Shown: one piece after another, positions 42,305 to 51,811 of the stretch
Numbering within the stretch: position 1 is the stretch's first letter
Layout: each line of letters begins with the position of its first letter
Assembly (NCBI GenBank): GCA_027493055.1
Contig: JAPUDO010000046.1
Span: 124,001 to 188,000 of the forward strand
Source: Niabella sp.
Lineage (GTDB): Bacteria; Bacteroidota; Bacteroidia; Chitinophagales; Chitinophagaceae
DNA: 64,000 nucleotides
Direction: 5' to 3'
Position numbers and translations under genes: made by a program
Notes under the pieces: model-generated
What the model saw: the letters and a program-made list of their open reading frames with translations, nothing else
The model's database searches: none
What the model was told of the DNA's origin: nothing

Positions 42305-43182
42305 GACTTTAAATTTTCTGTCATTAAAGGAATTTCAAAATCCCGTGTGCTTTTTAGCCGGGGGATAGATGGTTGTTCCTCCCTGGTTGCTAACAGTACC
42401 GTAATATTATCATGCCCACCTCTTTTTTTTGCTTCAGCAACAAGATTGTTAGCCGCAGCATTTATACTTCCGGAAGTGTTTATAATAGCAGCGATCTCTT
42501 CGTCAGCAACCAGGTCATGTAATCCATCAGAGCAGAGCAGCAGGGTATCTCCGGTATCAAAAGCGGTATCAGCTTTCATCACATCGCCATTGACAAGTGG
42601 CTTTGTACCTAAAGCGCTTAACAGTATATTACGCTCAGGATGACTGGCGGCCTGGGCTGCTGTTATCTGTCCCATATCTACCAGCTGCTGTACTACCGTT
42701 TGGTCTTTGCTTAGCCTTAAAAAATTATCCTTTCCTAAAAAATAAGCCCTGCTGTCTCCCACATGTGCCAGGTAAATACTGCTGTCCTTTATCACTACAG
42801 CAGTTATAGTAGTGCCCATTCCGGCGTACTGAGAATCAGTAAGCGATGCATCAAATACAGCCTGGTTGGCATTTTTTAAAGCATATTGAAGCGATTTGCA
42901 AATATTGCCGCGATGGTTAAAATATGCATCTGTAAAAACGGCAAGGGCCATCTCGCTGGCTACCTCACCGCTATTATGTCCGCCCATACCATCTGCAAGA
43001 ACCAAAAGGCAACCCTTCTTTTTCTGCGATGGCTCTTCAGCAAAACTGATAACTGCGCCGTCTTCATTATTGGTGCGAACATTTCCTGTATCCGTAGCAA
43101 TAACTGCTGTCAGCTCTTCAAACACTGCCCTGTTCCGGAACCGGCGTACCTGTACATTATCCCTCCTTAAAAACCAGCTCAT
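42301..43182 (-). CDS. PP2C-family Ser/Thr protein phosphatase
   Basis: This metal-dependent phosphatase probably reverses the action of the adjoining kinase. PP2C motifs occur in order: TDTGNVRTNNEDGAVI (about 31-46), LVLADGMGGHNSGEVASE (about 59-76), IYLAHVGDSRAYFLG (about 136-150), LLLCSDGLHDLVADEEI (about 213-229) and RGGHDNITVLLATRE (about 255-269). The aspartates of ED, DGMGG, SDG and HDN form the usual metal site. The first 25 residues are a basic extension. It overlaps the kinase gene by four bases. Confidence 0.93.
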   Translation of the reverse strand: MSWFLRRDNVQVRRFRNRAVFEELTAVIATDTGNVRTNNEDGAVISFAEEPSQKKKGCLLVLADGMGGHNSGEVASEMALAVFTDAYFNHRGNICKSLQYALKNANQAVFDASLTDSQYAGMGTTITAVVIKDSSIYLAHVGDSRAYFLGKDNFLRLSKDQTVVQQLVDMGQITAAQAASHPERNILLSALGTKPLVNGDVMKADTAFDTGDTLLLCSDGLHDLVADEEIAAIINTSGSINAAANNLVAEAKKRGGHDNITVLLATREEQPSIPRLKSTRDFEIPLMTENLKS

Positions 43183-43208
43183 ATACTTATACTTATTTTA
43201 AAGAAGTG

Positions 43209-43862
43209 TTATCCAATCTTCCTTCTGAAAGCTATAACAGCCAGCAGCGACAGGCCGCCAAGCGCCAGCAGCGAATAGCCTGTTGTTTTCATTTTGGCAT
43301 TACCCTGGGTGGTAATGCTTTCTGTAGGCATTTTATATTTTACAAGCACATTGTTAAACTCGTCCCTGTCAAACTCCATACTGGTGGCAGCAACAGGCAG
43401 GGTTACCTTCATGCTGTTCTGGATAATTACATTGTTGCCGCCCATTTGCGACACCACACAGTTAAAGGAATTTTCGGTAAGCTTTATGGGCTGTGCATCC
43501 CTTAAACCTACTGACGCTATCCATTTATCTTTTCCCAGGTATTCTACAATTCCTTTAGCTTTGTACTGAATAGTAAAAGAGCGTTCCATTTCATTAGGAG
43601 TGTACTTGAAATCATACACATAATACGGGCTCAAAGACCTTTCAATGCTGCGCTTTACATTGGATGCGTTGCCACCGCCATACATATAGTTCCAGTTAAT
43701 CCACTGCTGGGCGGTCAGTTGTCCCGAGGTTTCAAATACGGCGTTACCTGTAGAGTCTATATGAGCTTCGGTATTGATCATCATATTTCCCGAAGTTGAT
43801 TGAGCTGCTATATTGCCGATAGCAATAAGCGTAAGTAAAAGGGTATATACTAACTTTTTCAT
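43209..43862 (-). CDS. Exported protein with C-terminal membrane anchor, unknown function
   Basis: The 217-residue protein has a signal peptide (KKLVYTLLLTLIAIGNIAAQ) and a C-terminal hydrophobic helix followed by basic residues (YSLLALGGLSLLAVIAFRRK, about 195-214), so most of it faces the periplasm. The middle is beta-rich (AVFETSGQLTAQQWINWNY, MERSFTIQYKAKGIVEYLG). I do not recognise the domain. It lies 26 bp before the phosphatase and 40 bp after the FHA gene, which places it in the kinase-phosphatase operon. Confidence 0.7.
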   Translation of the reverse strand: MKKLVYTLLLTLIAIGNIAAQSTSGNMMINTEAHIDSTGNAVFETSGQLTAQQWINWNYMYGGGNASNVKRSIERSLSPYYVYDFKYTPNEMERSFTIQYKAKGIVEYLGKDKWIASVGLRDAQPIKLTENSFNCVVSQMGGNNVIIQNSMKVTLPVAATSMEFDRDEFNNVLVKYKMPTESITTQGNAKMKTTGYSLLALGGLSLLAVIAFRRKIG

Positions 43863-43902
43863 TGTTGTTGTTGTTTGAGATTATTGATTAAAAGGCACCG
43901 GG

Positions 43903-45588
43903 TTATTGCTGAACAGGCTGGCCATCCTGCACCTGCTGCTGCTGATCAGCAAAAACAAACGGGCCGCCTACAGCGAACTTCGCAGCCATTTCATCTACCT
44001 TGGTACGCAGGAACGCATCATCCGCCAGCTCCATTTGCTGCACCCCTCTTTTATTCAATGCATTTATGTCAATCATAGTGTAACGGGGATCGCCCTGCTG
44101 CACCATTTGAAAAAATTCTTTTAACTCTTTCATACCTTTTTCAAATGCCTGCATGGGGTTAGCAATATTCCCCAGGCCTTCACCGCCCACTGCTGTGGCT
44201 TCTATAGCATAGTAATTACCATTATACCTGATACCGGGATACGCATGGCCGGGAATAAAGAAAATAACAGGCTCCAGCCCTGCGGCTGCAAATACGCTGG
44301 CATACAGGAACGACATTTCGATGCAAAGCCCCGTATTGCCGGTGATCACTTCACGGGGCAAACGCACTTTTTGCTTGGTGCTTTGGATATCGCCGATTGG
44401 TCCCCAGATACCATCAGTTGAGCTATATACCATGTGTGTGCGGCGGGTAGCTTCATATACGCCCATCATCAACCTTATAGCTTCCCTGTCGCCGCCGCCA
44501 ACACCGGCCGTTTCACCACCTAACAGCTTTTCCTGGATCTGCTGGGCATAGTATTTTACTATGGGATCCTGCGGAGTTACGAACACCGCCGCCAGATCAT
44601 TATTATCTTCCTGATCGGCCACTCCTCTTACTTCACTTGCAGGCACATTGGTATATAAAAAGTCGTTGCGGCTAAGCATTGCAAACGTGTAGGCCTTTTC
44701 ATATTTTTCAGGTTTACCATCAGACAGGTAAGTAATACGGATCTGCACCCGCTCTGCTGACTCGGTAGTTTTTTCAGTTACTTTTTGCGGAAACTGCGGA
44801 TAGATCGTAACCACGGCCGAACCTTTGGGAAGGATATGTTTAATTTCGGAAGCAGTAGTCCAGGCTATATACCCAGGTACAGTGTACTCAACTTTCACGT
44901 CCTTCAGCTCGCCACCTCCCTTATTGTCAATTACCAGCTTTGAAAAATAATACCTGCCATCCAAAGCCATGGGATTGGCATACACTTTATAAGCCGCCGG
45001 CATGACAGCCTGCATAGGAAAGATTTTAACATCCATCTCTCCTTCCCCGGCCATTTTGGCAACAACATTTTTTTCCCTTCCGCCCTTCCACAAAGTACCG
45101 CCGCCACATATTAAAAGCACCAGCGGCAGTGCCAGCCAGTACATCCATTTGGAAGTATGCTGAACAGGCCTGGGTTTGAAACTTTCTACGTTGATGGTAG
45201 TGGTAGCAGGAGGAATATTCACCAGTTGTGTAGGCAGCGGCGGCCTGTAAGGCTTAGGATCCAGGTCGAAAATAAAAGCAGGGCCGTTTTCTCCCAGCTT
45301 TACCTCATCCCCGGGCTGCAGTAAAACATTACCTGCAACCTTTTTGCCATTTACAAAAGTGCCGTTACGCGAACCGTTATCCACAATAATAAAGCAATCA
45401 TCGGCCTTCTTAACAATCTTTCCATGCTCACGGCTTACGATCAGCTCAGTTTCGGGATCAAATTGAATATCGTTATTAGTGTCTCGCCCAATAGACAGCT
45501 CGGGCTTGCTGAAGTCGAACTCCTCTACCTGGCTGTTTTTTACGCCATTGGTGTAGCGGATGACATACTTTTCAGTGGTTTGTGACAT
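43903..45588 (-). CDS. FHA domain - transmembrane - transglutaminase-like protein
   Basis: The 561-residue protein joins a phosphothreonine-binding FHA domain to a transglutaminase-like domain. FHA (about 20-95) shows LSIGRDTNNDIQF, VSREHGKIV and IIVDNGSRNGTFVNGKKV. A single helix (WMYWLALPLVLLICGGGTLW, about 147-166) follows. A beta-rich region comes next, then the transglutaminase-like core (about 370-475) with Cys in NTGLCIEMSFLYASVF, His in IPGHAYPGIRY and an acidic residue in YAIEATAVGG, a plausible catalytic triad. The FHA side is cytoplasmic and could dock to a target of the kinase, while the catalytic domain acts in the periplasm. It is the first gene of the kinase operon. Confidence 0.88.
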   Translation of the reverse strand: MSQTTEKYVIRYTNGVKNSQVEEFDFSKPELSIGRDTNNDIQFDPETELIVSREHGKIVKKADDCFIIVDNGSRNGTFVNGKKVAGNVLLQPGDEVKLGENGPAFIFDLDPKPYRPPLPTQLVNIPPATTTINVESFKPRPVQHTSKWMYWLALPLVLLICGGGTLWKGGREKNVVAKMAGEGEMDVKIFPMQAVMPAAYKVYANPMALDGRYYFSKLVIDNKGGGELKDVKVEYTVPGYIAWTTASEIKHILPKGSAVVTIYPQFPQKVTEKTTESAERVQIRITYLSDGKPEKYEKAYTFAMLSRNDFLYTNVPASEVRGVADQEDNNDLAAVFVTPQDPIVKYYAQQIQEKLLGGETAGVGGGDREAIRLMMGVYEATRRTHMVYSSTDGIWGPIGDIQSTKQKVRLPREVITGNTGLCIEMSFLYASVFAAAGLEPVIFFIPGHAYPGIRYNGNYYAIEATAVGGEGLGNIANPMQAFEKGMKELKEFFQMVQQGDPRYTMIDINALNKRGVQQMELADDAFLRTKVDEMAAKFAVGGPFVFADQQQQVQDGQPVQQ

Positions 45589-45774
45589 GATTTGTTTGTT
45601 TATGGTGATAGAATTGGTAATTCATTTACAAATTTCCCATTGGAATCTGCAGCCGGCAATAACCCATTTGGATAGTTTTAGGTATTACAGCTGCTATCCC
45701 TATATGCATATCGGGAACATGATTAAAAGGTCATCAATTGTTTTTATGGAGGCTGATCAGTAGGGTGAATGTTA

Positions 45775-45960
45775 GTTGACAGAGGACGGTTGACAGGATT
45801 GAAGGTTGGATGCTGGATACTGGTTACAGTAAAGGCCGAAGGCATAAGGCCTGATGCATAATGCCTAAAGCTTTTTGCTTCCAGCTTTTCGCTTTTATGT
45901 CGTACATCTTACATCGAATATCCTATATCCTACATCCTGCATCAACCATCGTCTATCTAC
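45775..45960. repeat. Compound word-repeat cluster in a gene-free gap
   Basis: The 365-bp gap 45589-45952 has no gene. It holds GTTGACAGAGGACGGTTGACAGG, then GGATGCTGGATACTGG, a small inverted AGGCATAAGGCCTGATGC unit, GCTTTTTGCTTCCAGC, and a run of ACATCTTACATC and ATCCTACATCCTGCATC words that reaches into the end of the next coding region. Confidence 0.7.
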
Positions 45961-47762
45961 CATCAACCACCTGCACCGTTTTGATATAAGTTTTTGTTCC
46001 GTCAATATCTACCTGGGCAATGCGGATGAACAGTTTTTTACCAGAAATATCAATGGCATCAAAAGTTGATTTGTTGCAGGAAATATACCCGATGGATAAA
46101 ACGATGATCATAATAAGCTGCCAGCCGCTCCTTCTTCTATTACCTGATAACAGCATTACCGCAAAACCCAGCAAGCCAATGGCCATAAGGCCCGCACCGG
46201 CCTGGTAGCTGAAACTGTAACTTACGGGAATATCAGCGTTACCGTCTTTTGCTTTTGAAAGCACCGGTTCGCCTATGGTTTGAAAATGCACACCATCAGC
46301 AGATGCTTCTATTTCATAATGATGGTTATTGGTTTCTTTGAGGGCTGTCCAGTTTACGGTAAGCAACCCGTTTTTCATAAAGGCTTCAATAGAACCGAAA
46401 GTTACAGGCACTGTGCCACCGGATATATCAAAAGCCGCGAAGCCGAGTCTGCTTTGCCCCTCTATTTGAGTGAATTGTCTGCCCACATATAATGCGCCAC
46501 CTGCCGCCGCAAGAGCGAGCACCGAAATATTAGGGTTTGGCATCCACGATGTGGCAGCGCCGGTGCCTGCATCTAAGGCGGCCAAATAGCGTCGGCTGGT
46601 TCCGCCAACACCAATAGTATTGAAACCTCTTCCTACGTATACCGTGCCGCCCGCCACTGCCAGTGCATTTACGGTTCCATCAACAGCATTAGGATCCCAG
46701 GATGAGAGCGTACCGTCCGCACCCAGTGCAGCTATCCGGTTGAGGGGTTTGTTACCAAAGTTTTCGAAAGCCCCACCCACATAAACCATACTGCCATCTA
46801 CTGCAATGGCGTACACAGTAGTACTGGCGCCCGGATTCCAATCGGTGGCAAGGCCGGTGGTTACATCTAAGGCAGCGACATAGTTGCGCGGCTGCCCGCC
46901 AATGTTTCTGAAGTTGCCGCCTGCATACACGATATTACCGACTACAGCAAGTGCTCCCACAGCATTGGTGGAAAGACTGCTATTGGCATTAGGATTCCAA
47001 TTGTCGATAGCGAGACCTGTGGATGCATCCAAAGCCGCTATACAGCTACGGGTAGCACTGCCGATATAAGTGAATAAACCACCTGCATATACCCTGCCAC
47101 CCGCTACTGCAAGAGCAAGAACAACGTTGTTGGCACTGGGGTTCTACGATGGTTTAAAATCGCCGCTTGTTTCATCAAAAGCGGCTATCCGGTTGCAGGG
47201 TTGCCCGTTCATAGTAGTAAACACTCCTCCCACATATATGGCGCCGCCACCTACCGCAAGAGCAAGAACAAGGCTATTAGCATTGGGATTCCATGAGGTG
47301 GCATTGTTGTTTCCTGTATTTAAGGCCGCTACATAGTTACGGGTTTGTCCGCCAATAGTATTAAAGCTCCCTCCTATATATATGGTACCGCTATATATGG
47401 TACCGCCATCTATTGCGATCGTGTGCACAGTGAGCATAAAGGGTGGCGTAACGCTCAGAACCGGGTTCCAGCTATTTAAACTGCCATCTGCATTAATACG
47501 CGCCAGCCCGGTGCGCGGCTGCCCGAACCGCATTATTTGGCTTTGCATAGCTTAAACCCGGGTTCCCTGTTCCGGTGCTGATAGCAGCGCCATAAGGAAT
47601 ATTCAAACCAACCTGTGTAAATTGCCCCCCGATATAAACAGTGCTGCCAGACTTTTGTACCGCATAAACCGTTCCGTTGGTGACCCACATATTTTCCTGT
47701 AACACCTGAGAAAAAGAGGTTGCTGTTGAAAATAACAGGAGAAAGGCAATAAATTGCTTCAT
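45953..47762 (-). pseudogene. Beta-propeller (DUF5122-like) surface protein, decayed paralog
   Basis: This is a shortened, broken copy of the intact gene at 48934-51495. The start (47762) encodes a signal peptide and LQENMWVTNGTVYAVQKSGS. At about 47530-47545 a deletion removes the segment corresponding to AVPDGAGGWYIGGFFTSVSG of the intact copy and shifts the frame. The propeller then continues in another frame until TAG 47144-47146, which replaces the Trp codon of a conserved S-W-N-P. After it the same frame runs to 45953 through more repeats, the membrane segments and KLFIRIAQVDIDGTKTY. Near 47387-47412 a 15-bp unit is duplicated (GTIYSGTIYIGG). The last codons (VVDGR-stop) come from ATC-type word repeats. 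Confidence 0.85.
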
Positions 47763-47876
47763 AACATTTGGCCTTAAGATGTGTTATCCAAATTTTAGGT
47801 GCAATAATTGAAAAGCTCATATTCCTGCTCACCGGCGCACCGGAGTGATAGAATTGGTAATGCGTTTACAGATTTC

Positions 47877-48887
47877 CTAAAATGTGGCATCGCCCCGTAT
47901 ATATCCGCTTGCTTTCACACCGTTGCCTTTGGATCTGGCATTCCATTTATCCATTTCGGTGAGATTGTTAAAAGTGAGAACGAACTGGCTCCGGCCATCA
48001 GAAGTTACTGATATCTGTTCTCCATTTGCGCCAAATGTACGCTCACGACTATTATCGATCTGCTCGCTGCCATTATAATACCATTGCACGTGCATTAATG
48101 TTGTGAAGCCCTGGGCGCCAAACACCATGGTCTGCGGTGGATGTACCTCCTTGCCATCCCATCGCACGAACATCTGCATACGCTCCCCGTTACGATCTAT
48201 ACCATAGCCGTATATATAAAAACCGACATTACCATACCTGTCTTTGTTTGCGGCTACTGTGCTTTTAATAAAAAAAGCGTTATTGTCAAATGTCAGATAG
48301 CCCAACCCCAACGATTTGTTGTACAGGTTAACCAGTTCGAGCGCTATATCAGTATAGTCGCTGGATGCACTTGCCGCGATTTGGGGGTTGACAGATGCCT
48401 GCTGCGAAGCCCGCAACACACCACGGGCGTTGCTGGTTTGTATTCCTGAGATCTTTTTATTCACCCGCAGCCGTATTCGCATGCTCTTACTGTCGGCATT
48501 GCTTAATTCGAAATCAAAACCTGTAGCGTTGTCCAACACAGAGGCGTTTTCAACGGCTGCCTGCTCAATTTTCAATATCTTATCCCCTTCTTTACGCCAT
48601 TTACCTGTAAATTTCCCCAACAAATAAAAATACCCGTTACAGGTGCCGTCCGTTTTTAGGGACAGATAATCCTTTTGGCTCACATCGATGCTGTATTTGT
48701 GCTCCGTACCGTCATAAAACGCCGTCACTTCATACTTTCCTTTGCCCTCTATTGGCGCCCATACCGTGGCGAAGCTATCTTCGGAATTACTGTGGTTGTC
48801 TTTTTTGCAACTTTGCAGGTATAATAACAGGGTACCCCCGAGCATTATCGTTGCTAATGCGAATACTATTGAGATAATCTTTTTCAT
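47877..48887 (-). CDS. Putative lipoprotein, unknown function
   Basis: The 336-residue protein has a lipoprotein signal: FALATIMLGGTLLLYLQSC, with the lipobox LQSC and KKDN after it. The charged residue pattern after Cys does not follow the usual surface-export signal. The mature part begins with a lipocalin-like stretch (WAPIEGKGKYEVTAFYDG, KWRKEGDKILKIEQA) similar to domains in other Bacteroidota lipoproteins. The rest is unassigned. It lies between the two propeller paralogs on the same strand, about 47 bp after the intact one's stop, and so may belong to a duplicated surface-protein locus. Confidence 0.7.
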   Translation of the reverse strand: MKKIISIVFALATIMLGGTLLLYLQSCKKDNHSNSEDSFATVWAPIEGKGKYEVTAFYDGTEHKYSIDVSQKDYLSLKTDGTCNGYFYLLGKFTGKWRKEGDKILKIEQAAVENASVLDNATGFDFELSNADSKSMRIRLRVNKKISGIQTSNARGVLRASQQASVNPQIAASASSDYTDIALELVNLYNKSLGLGYLTFDNNAFFIKSTVAANKDRYGNVGFYIYGYGIDRNGERMQMFVRWDGKEVHPPQTMVFGAQGFTTLMHVQWYYNGSEQIDNSRERTFGANGEQISVTSDGRSQFVLTFNNLTEMDKWNARSKGNGVKASGYIRGDATF

Positions 48888-48911
48888 TAGAAATTATATT
48901 TTGTTGAATGA

Positions 48912-48952
48912 ATAACCATGGATAGTCCATAGACTATGGCCGATAGTCTGTC
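48912..48952. repeat. CCATAG-type word-repeat at the end of the propeller gene
   Basis: ATGGATAGTCCATAGACTATGG and GCCGATAGTCTG words with dyad symmetry. The stop codon and last residues of the propeller gene (48934) fall within it. Confidence 0.65.
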
Positions 48953-51495
48953 CCCACCTGCACCGTTTTGCTATAAGTTTTTGTTCCATCCTTATCTACC
49001 TGGGCAATTCGGATGAACAGTTTTTTACCTGAAATATCAATCGTATCAAAAGTTGATTTGCTGCAGGAGATATACCCTATGGATAAAACGATGATCATAA
49101 TAAGCTGCCAGCCACTCCTTCTTCTATTACCCGAAAACAGCATTGCTGCAAAACCAACCAGGCTGATAGCCATAAGGCCTGCACCGCCCTGATAGCTGAA
49201 GCTGTAGTTCAAAGAGATACCAGCGTTGCCGTCTTTTGCTTTTGACAGCACTGCTTCACCTATCATTTGAAAATGAACGCCATCTGCGGAAGCCTCTATC
49301 TCGTAGTGGTGGTTATTGGTTTCGGTAAACGATGTCCAGTTTACAGTAAGCAAACCGTTTTTCATAAAGGCTTGGATGGGACCGAAACTTACCGGCAGCT
49401 CTCCGGATATATCAAAAGCCGCGAAGCGCCTGTATTGCCCTGCTATTTGAAGAAAGTCGCCACCCACATATAAGGCACCGCCGGCTGCTGCAAGAGTCTG
49501 CACACTGCCTGAACTGCCCACGGTTGGGTTAAATGATGTAGCAGCACCGGTAGCTATATCTAAAGCTGCTATTTTATTCCTGCTTTGTCCGCCAACAGAG
49601 GAAAAAAAGCCTCCTGTACACACGGTATTACTTGCCAGCACAAGGGCCCGAACTTCATTGCCGGTAATATTGGGATTCCATGATGTTGGAGTGGTACCGT
49701 CTGTTACATCTATGGCGGCCATGCGATTTCGGGTAACTCCACCCATGGTAGTGAACAGGCCACCTGCATATATTACATTGCCTGCCAGTGCAAGGGCATA
49801 CACATAATTATTAGCATTAGGGTTCCAGTCTGTGGCCGCTCCGCTGGTTGCATCTAAGGCTGCTATTTTGCCTCTGCTTTGACCGCCAATGTTACTGAAG
49901 TATCCCCCAGCATATACTATACTGCCGGTTCCATTTACTGCCAGTGAATACACCCCGTTATCGGCATCAGGGTTCCAGCTCATGGCATTGCCGGGTATTG
50001 CTGCATTTAAGGCGGCTATATATTTCCTGTTTTGTCCGCCAGCGTTAGTGAACAATCCGCCTACATATATCGTGCTGCCGCTCACCACAAGCGCATACAC
50101 AATGCCGTTAGCATCAGGGCTCCACAATGTGGCATTGCCGGTGCCTGCATCTAAGGCAGCTATTTTGCTCCGGCTTTGGCCGCCAATAGTGTTGAAAGCA
50201 CCTCCCGCATATACTACGCTGCCGGCTACCGCAAGCGTACGTACCTGACCATCAGCATCAGGATTCCACGAGGTGGCGGCGCCGCTGTTTGCATCGAAGG
50301 CAGCTATATTGTTCCGGGCTACCCCACCCATAGAGGAGAACTTTCCCCCGGCGTATATTGTATTGCCTGTTATTGCAAGCGTGCGCACATAATCATCAGC
50401 ATTTGGATTCCACGAGGTGGCAGCGCCGTTTGCATCTAAAGCTGCTATACGGTTCCGGCTTTGACCGCCGATCGTGGTAAAGTCGCCAGCCGCATATACC
50501 GTGTTACCACTTACTGCAAGCGCATACACAACGAGGCTATTCGCATTGGGATTGGGATCCCAGGATGTAGCATTATTATTATTTGCGTTTAATGCAGCAA
50601 TATTCTTCCTGCTTTGCCCGCCAACAGCGGTGAAAGAACCACCCATATACACTGTATTGCCACTCACGGCAAGCGCATACACAGTGCTGCCGGTAGCATT
50701 GGGATCCCATCCCGTGGGGCTGTCGCTTCCCACTGTTAATGCAGCTATATGGTTCCTGGTTTGCCCATTAATTTTGGTAAAAAGACCTCCCACATATATC
50801 GTGGTACCACTTACTGAAAGGGCACTTACCGGATCGCTGGCATTGGGGTTCCACGATGTGGCATTACCGCTGGTTGAATCAATAGCTGCTATAAAATTCC
50901 GCGTGGCCGGACCAATTTTAGTAAAGCTTCCTCCTGCGTATACTGTGCTGCCGATTACTTCAAGGGCGTTCACAGTTCCATCAACATTGGGGTTCCAGCC
51001 TGTGGGTTGACCGGTTGTTGCGTCAATAGCGGCTATATAGTTTCGTCCCGAGCCACCAATATTAGTGAAAGAACCTCCCACATATACCGATTCGCCGTAT
51101 ACTGCAAGGCTGTTCACAGCACCATTAGCATTGGGATTCCAGCTGTTTAAGCTGCCATCTGCATTAATACGCGCCAGCCGGTTGCGCGGCTGTCCGCTTA
51201 CGCTCGTAAAAAAACCGCCTATATACCAGCCGCCTGCCCCATCGGGTACAGCAACCTGAACTATGTCATTAGGCTTTGCATAGTTTACATTGGAACTGCC
51301 TGTGCTTATGCTGATAGCAGTTCCGCAAGGTATATGCGGACCAACCTGGGTAAAACTTCCTCCAACATAAACAGTATTGCCTGCCCGTTGTACGGCATAA
51401 ACATTACCGTTGGTCACCCACATATTTTCCTGCAATGCCTGTGCAAAAGACGTTGCTGTTAAAAATGATAAGACAAACGAAATAAGCGGTTTCAT
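48934..51495 (-). CDS. Large exported beta-propeller protein with DUF5122-like repeats
   Basis: The 853-residue protein has a signal peptide (SFVLSFLTATSFAQ) and about thirteen repeats of 41-46 residues of the form W-N-P-N-A-x3-V-x-A-L-x3-G-x-T-V-Y-x-G-G-x-F-T-x-I-G-G-Q-x-R-x3-A-A-L-D, from about residue 60 to 660. These should fold into one or more beta-propellers. Next comes a T9SS-style region, ETNNHHYEIEASADGVHFQM. A hydrophobic stretch with GGAGLMAISLVGFAAMLFSG and MIIVLSIGYISCSKST interrupts it before KKLFIRIAQVDKDGTKTYSK. The interruption gives two membrane helices and a lipobox-like ISC. A ligand or partner is unknown; surface location is inferred. Confidence 0.8.
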   Translation of the reverse strand: MKPLISFVLSFLTATSFAQALQENMWVTNGNVYAVQRAGNTVYVGGSFTQVGPHIPCGTAISISTGSSNVNYAKPNDIVQVAVPDGAGGWYIGGFFTSVSGQPRNRLARINADGSLNSWNPNANGAVNSLAVYGESVYVGGSFTNIGGSGRNYIAAIDATTGQPTGWNPNVDGTVNALEVIGSTVYAGGSFTKIGPATRNFIAAIDSTSGNATSWNPNASDPVSALSVSGTTIYVGGLFTKINGQTRNHIAALTVGSDSPTGWDPNATGSTVYALAVSGNTVYMGGSFTAVGGQSRKNIAALNANNNNATSWDPNPNANSLVVYALAVSGNTVYAAGDFTTIGGQSRNRIAALDANGAATSWNPNADDYVRTLAITGNTIYAGGKFSSMGGVARNNIAAFDANSGAATSWNPDADGQVRTLAVAGSVVYAGGAFNTIGGQSRSKIAALDAGTGNATLWSPDANGIVYALVVSGSTIYVGGLFTNAGGQNRKYIAALNAAIPGNAMSWNPDADNGVYSLAVNGTGSIVYAGGYFSNIGGQSRGKIAALDATSGAATDWNPNANNYVYALALAGNVIYAGGLFTTMGGVTRNRMAAIDVTDGTTPTSWNPNITGNEVRALVLASNTVCTGGFFSSVGGQSRNKIAALDIATGAATSFNPTVGSSGSVQTLAAAGGALYVGGDFLQIAGQYRRFAAFDISGELPVSFGPIQAFMKNGLLTVNWTSFTETNNHHYEIEASADGVHFQMIGEAVLSKAKDGNAGISLNYSFSYQGGAGLMAISLVGFAAMLFSGNRRRSGWQLIMIIVLSIGYISCSKSTFDTIDISGKKLFIRIAQVDKDGTKTYSKTVQVGTDYRP

Positions 51496-51504
51496 ACTAT
51501 TGGA

Positions 51505-51725
51505 AGTTTTAGATGACAGTTGACAGTTTGAAAAGTTGAAGGTGATTAAACAATAGTTGAATGGCGGAGAAGTTGATAAGGTGAAATCCTAAGAGACTTA
51601 CATCTAAAGACATGAACTAATATTCAATACTCATTGATAAGTTCAGCTATCAACCAGGGCCCCTGCATCAAATCTCAAATTTAAAATCAGACATCCTACA
51701 TCATCCATTCAAAATTTCATCACAA
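51505..51725. repeat. Word-repeat cluster upstream of the histidine kinase
   Basis: GATGACAGTTGACAGTTTGAAAAGTTGAAGG, later AGTTGATAAGGTGAAATCC, then ATCAAATCTCAAATTTAAAATC and AGACATCCTACATCATCC words. The 316-bp gap 51496-51811 contains no gene. Confidence 0.6.
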
Positions 51726-51811
51726 AAATGAACCAGCACAGGGTTTTTCTCAATACTCCATTTGGATAGTTTTTAAACAAAACTGATTAGGTATCTTTAC
51801 AAAAAACTACT

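Noticed and set aside
50474-51010. Plus-strand ORF of 178 codons inside the propeller gene
   Set aside because: Its repeats are the antisense of the propeller repeats; no start signal or family.
48934-51495. CRISPR-like periodic repeats
   Set aside because: The roughly 130-bp periodicity is the coding repeat of a beta-propeller protein, not identical repeats with spacers, and no cas genes are present.
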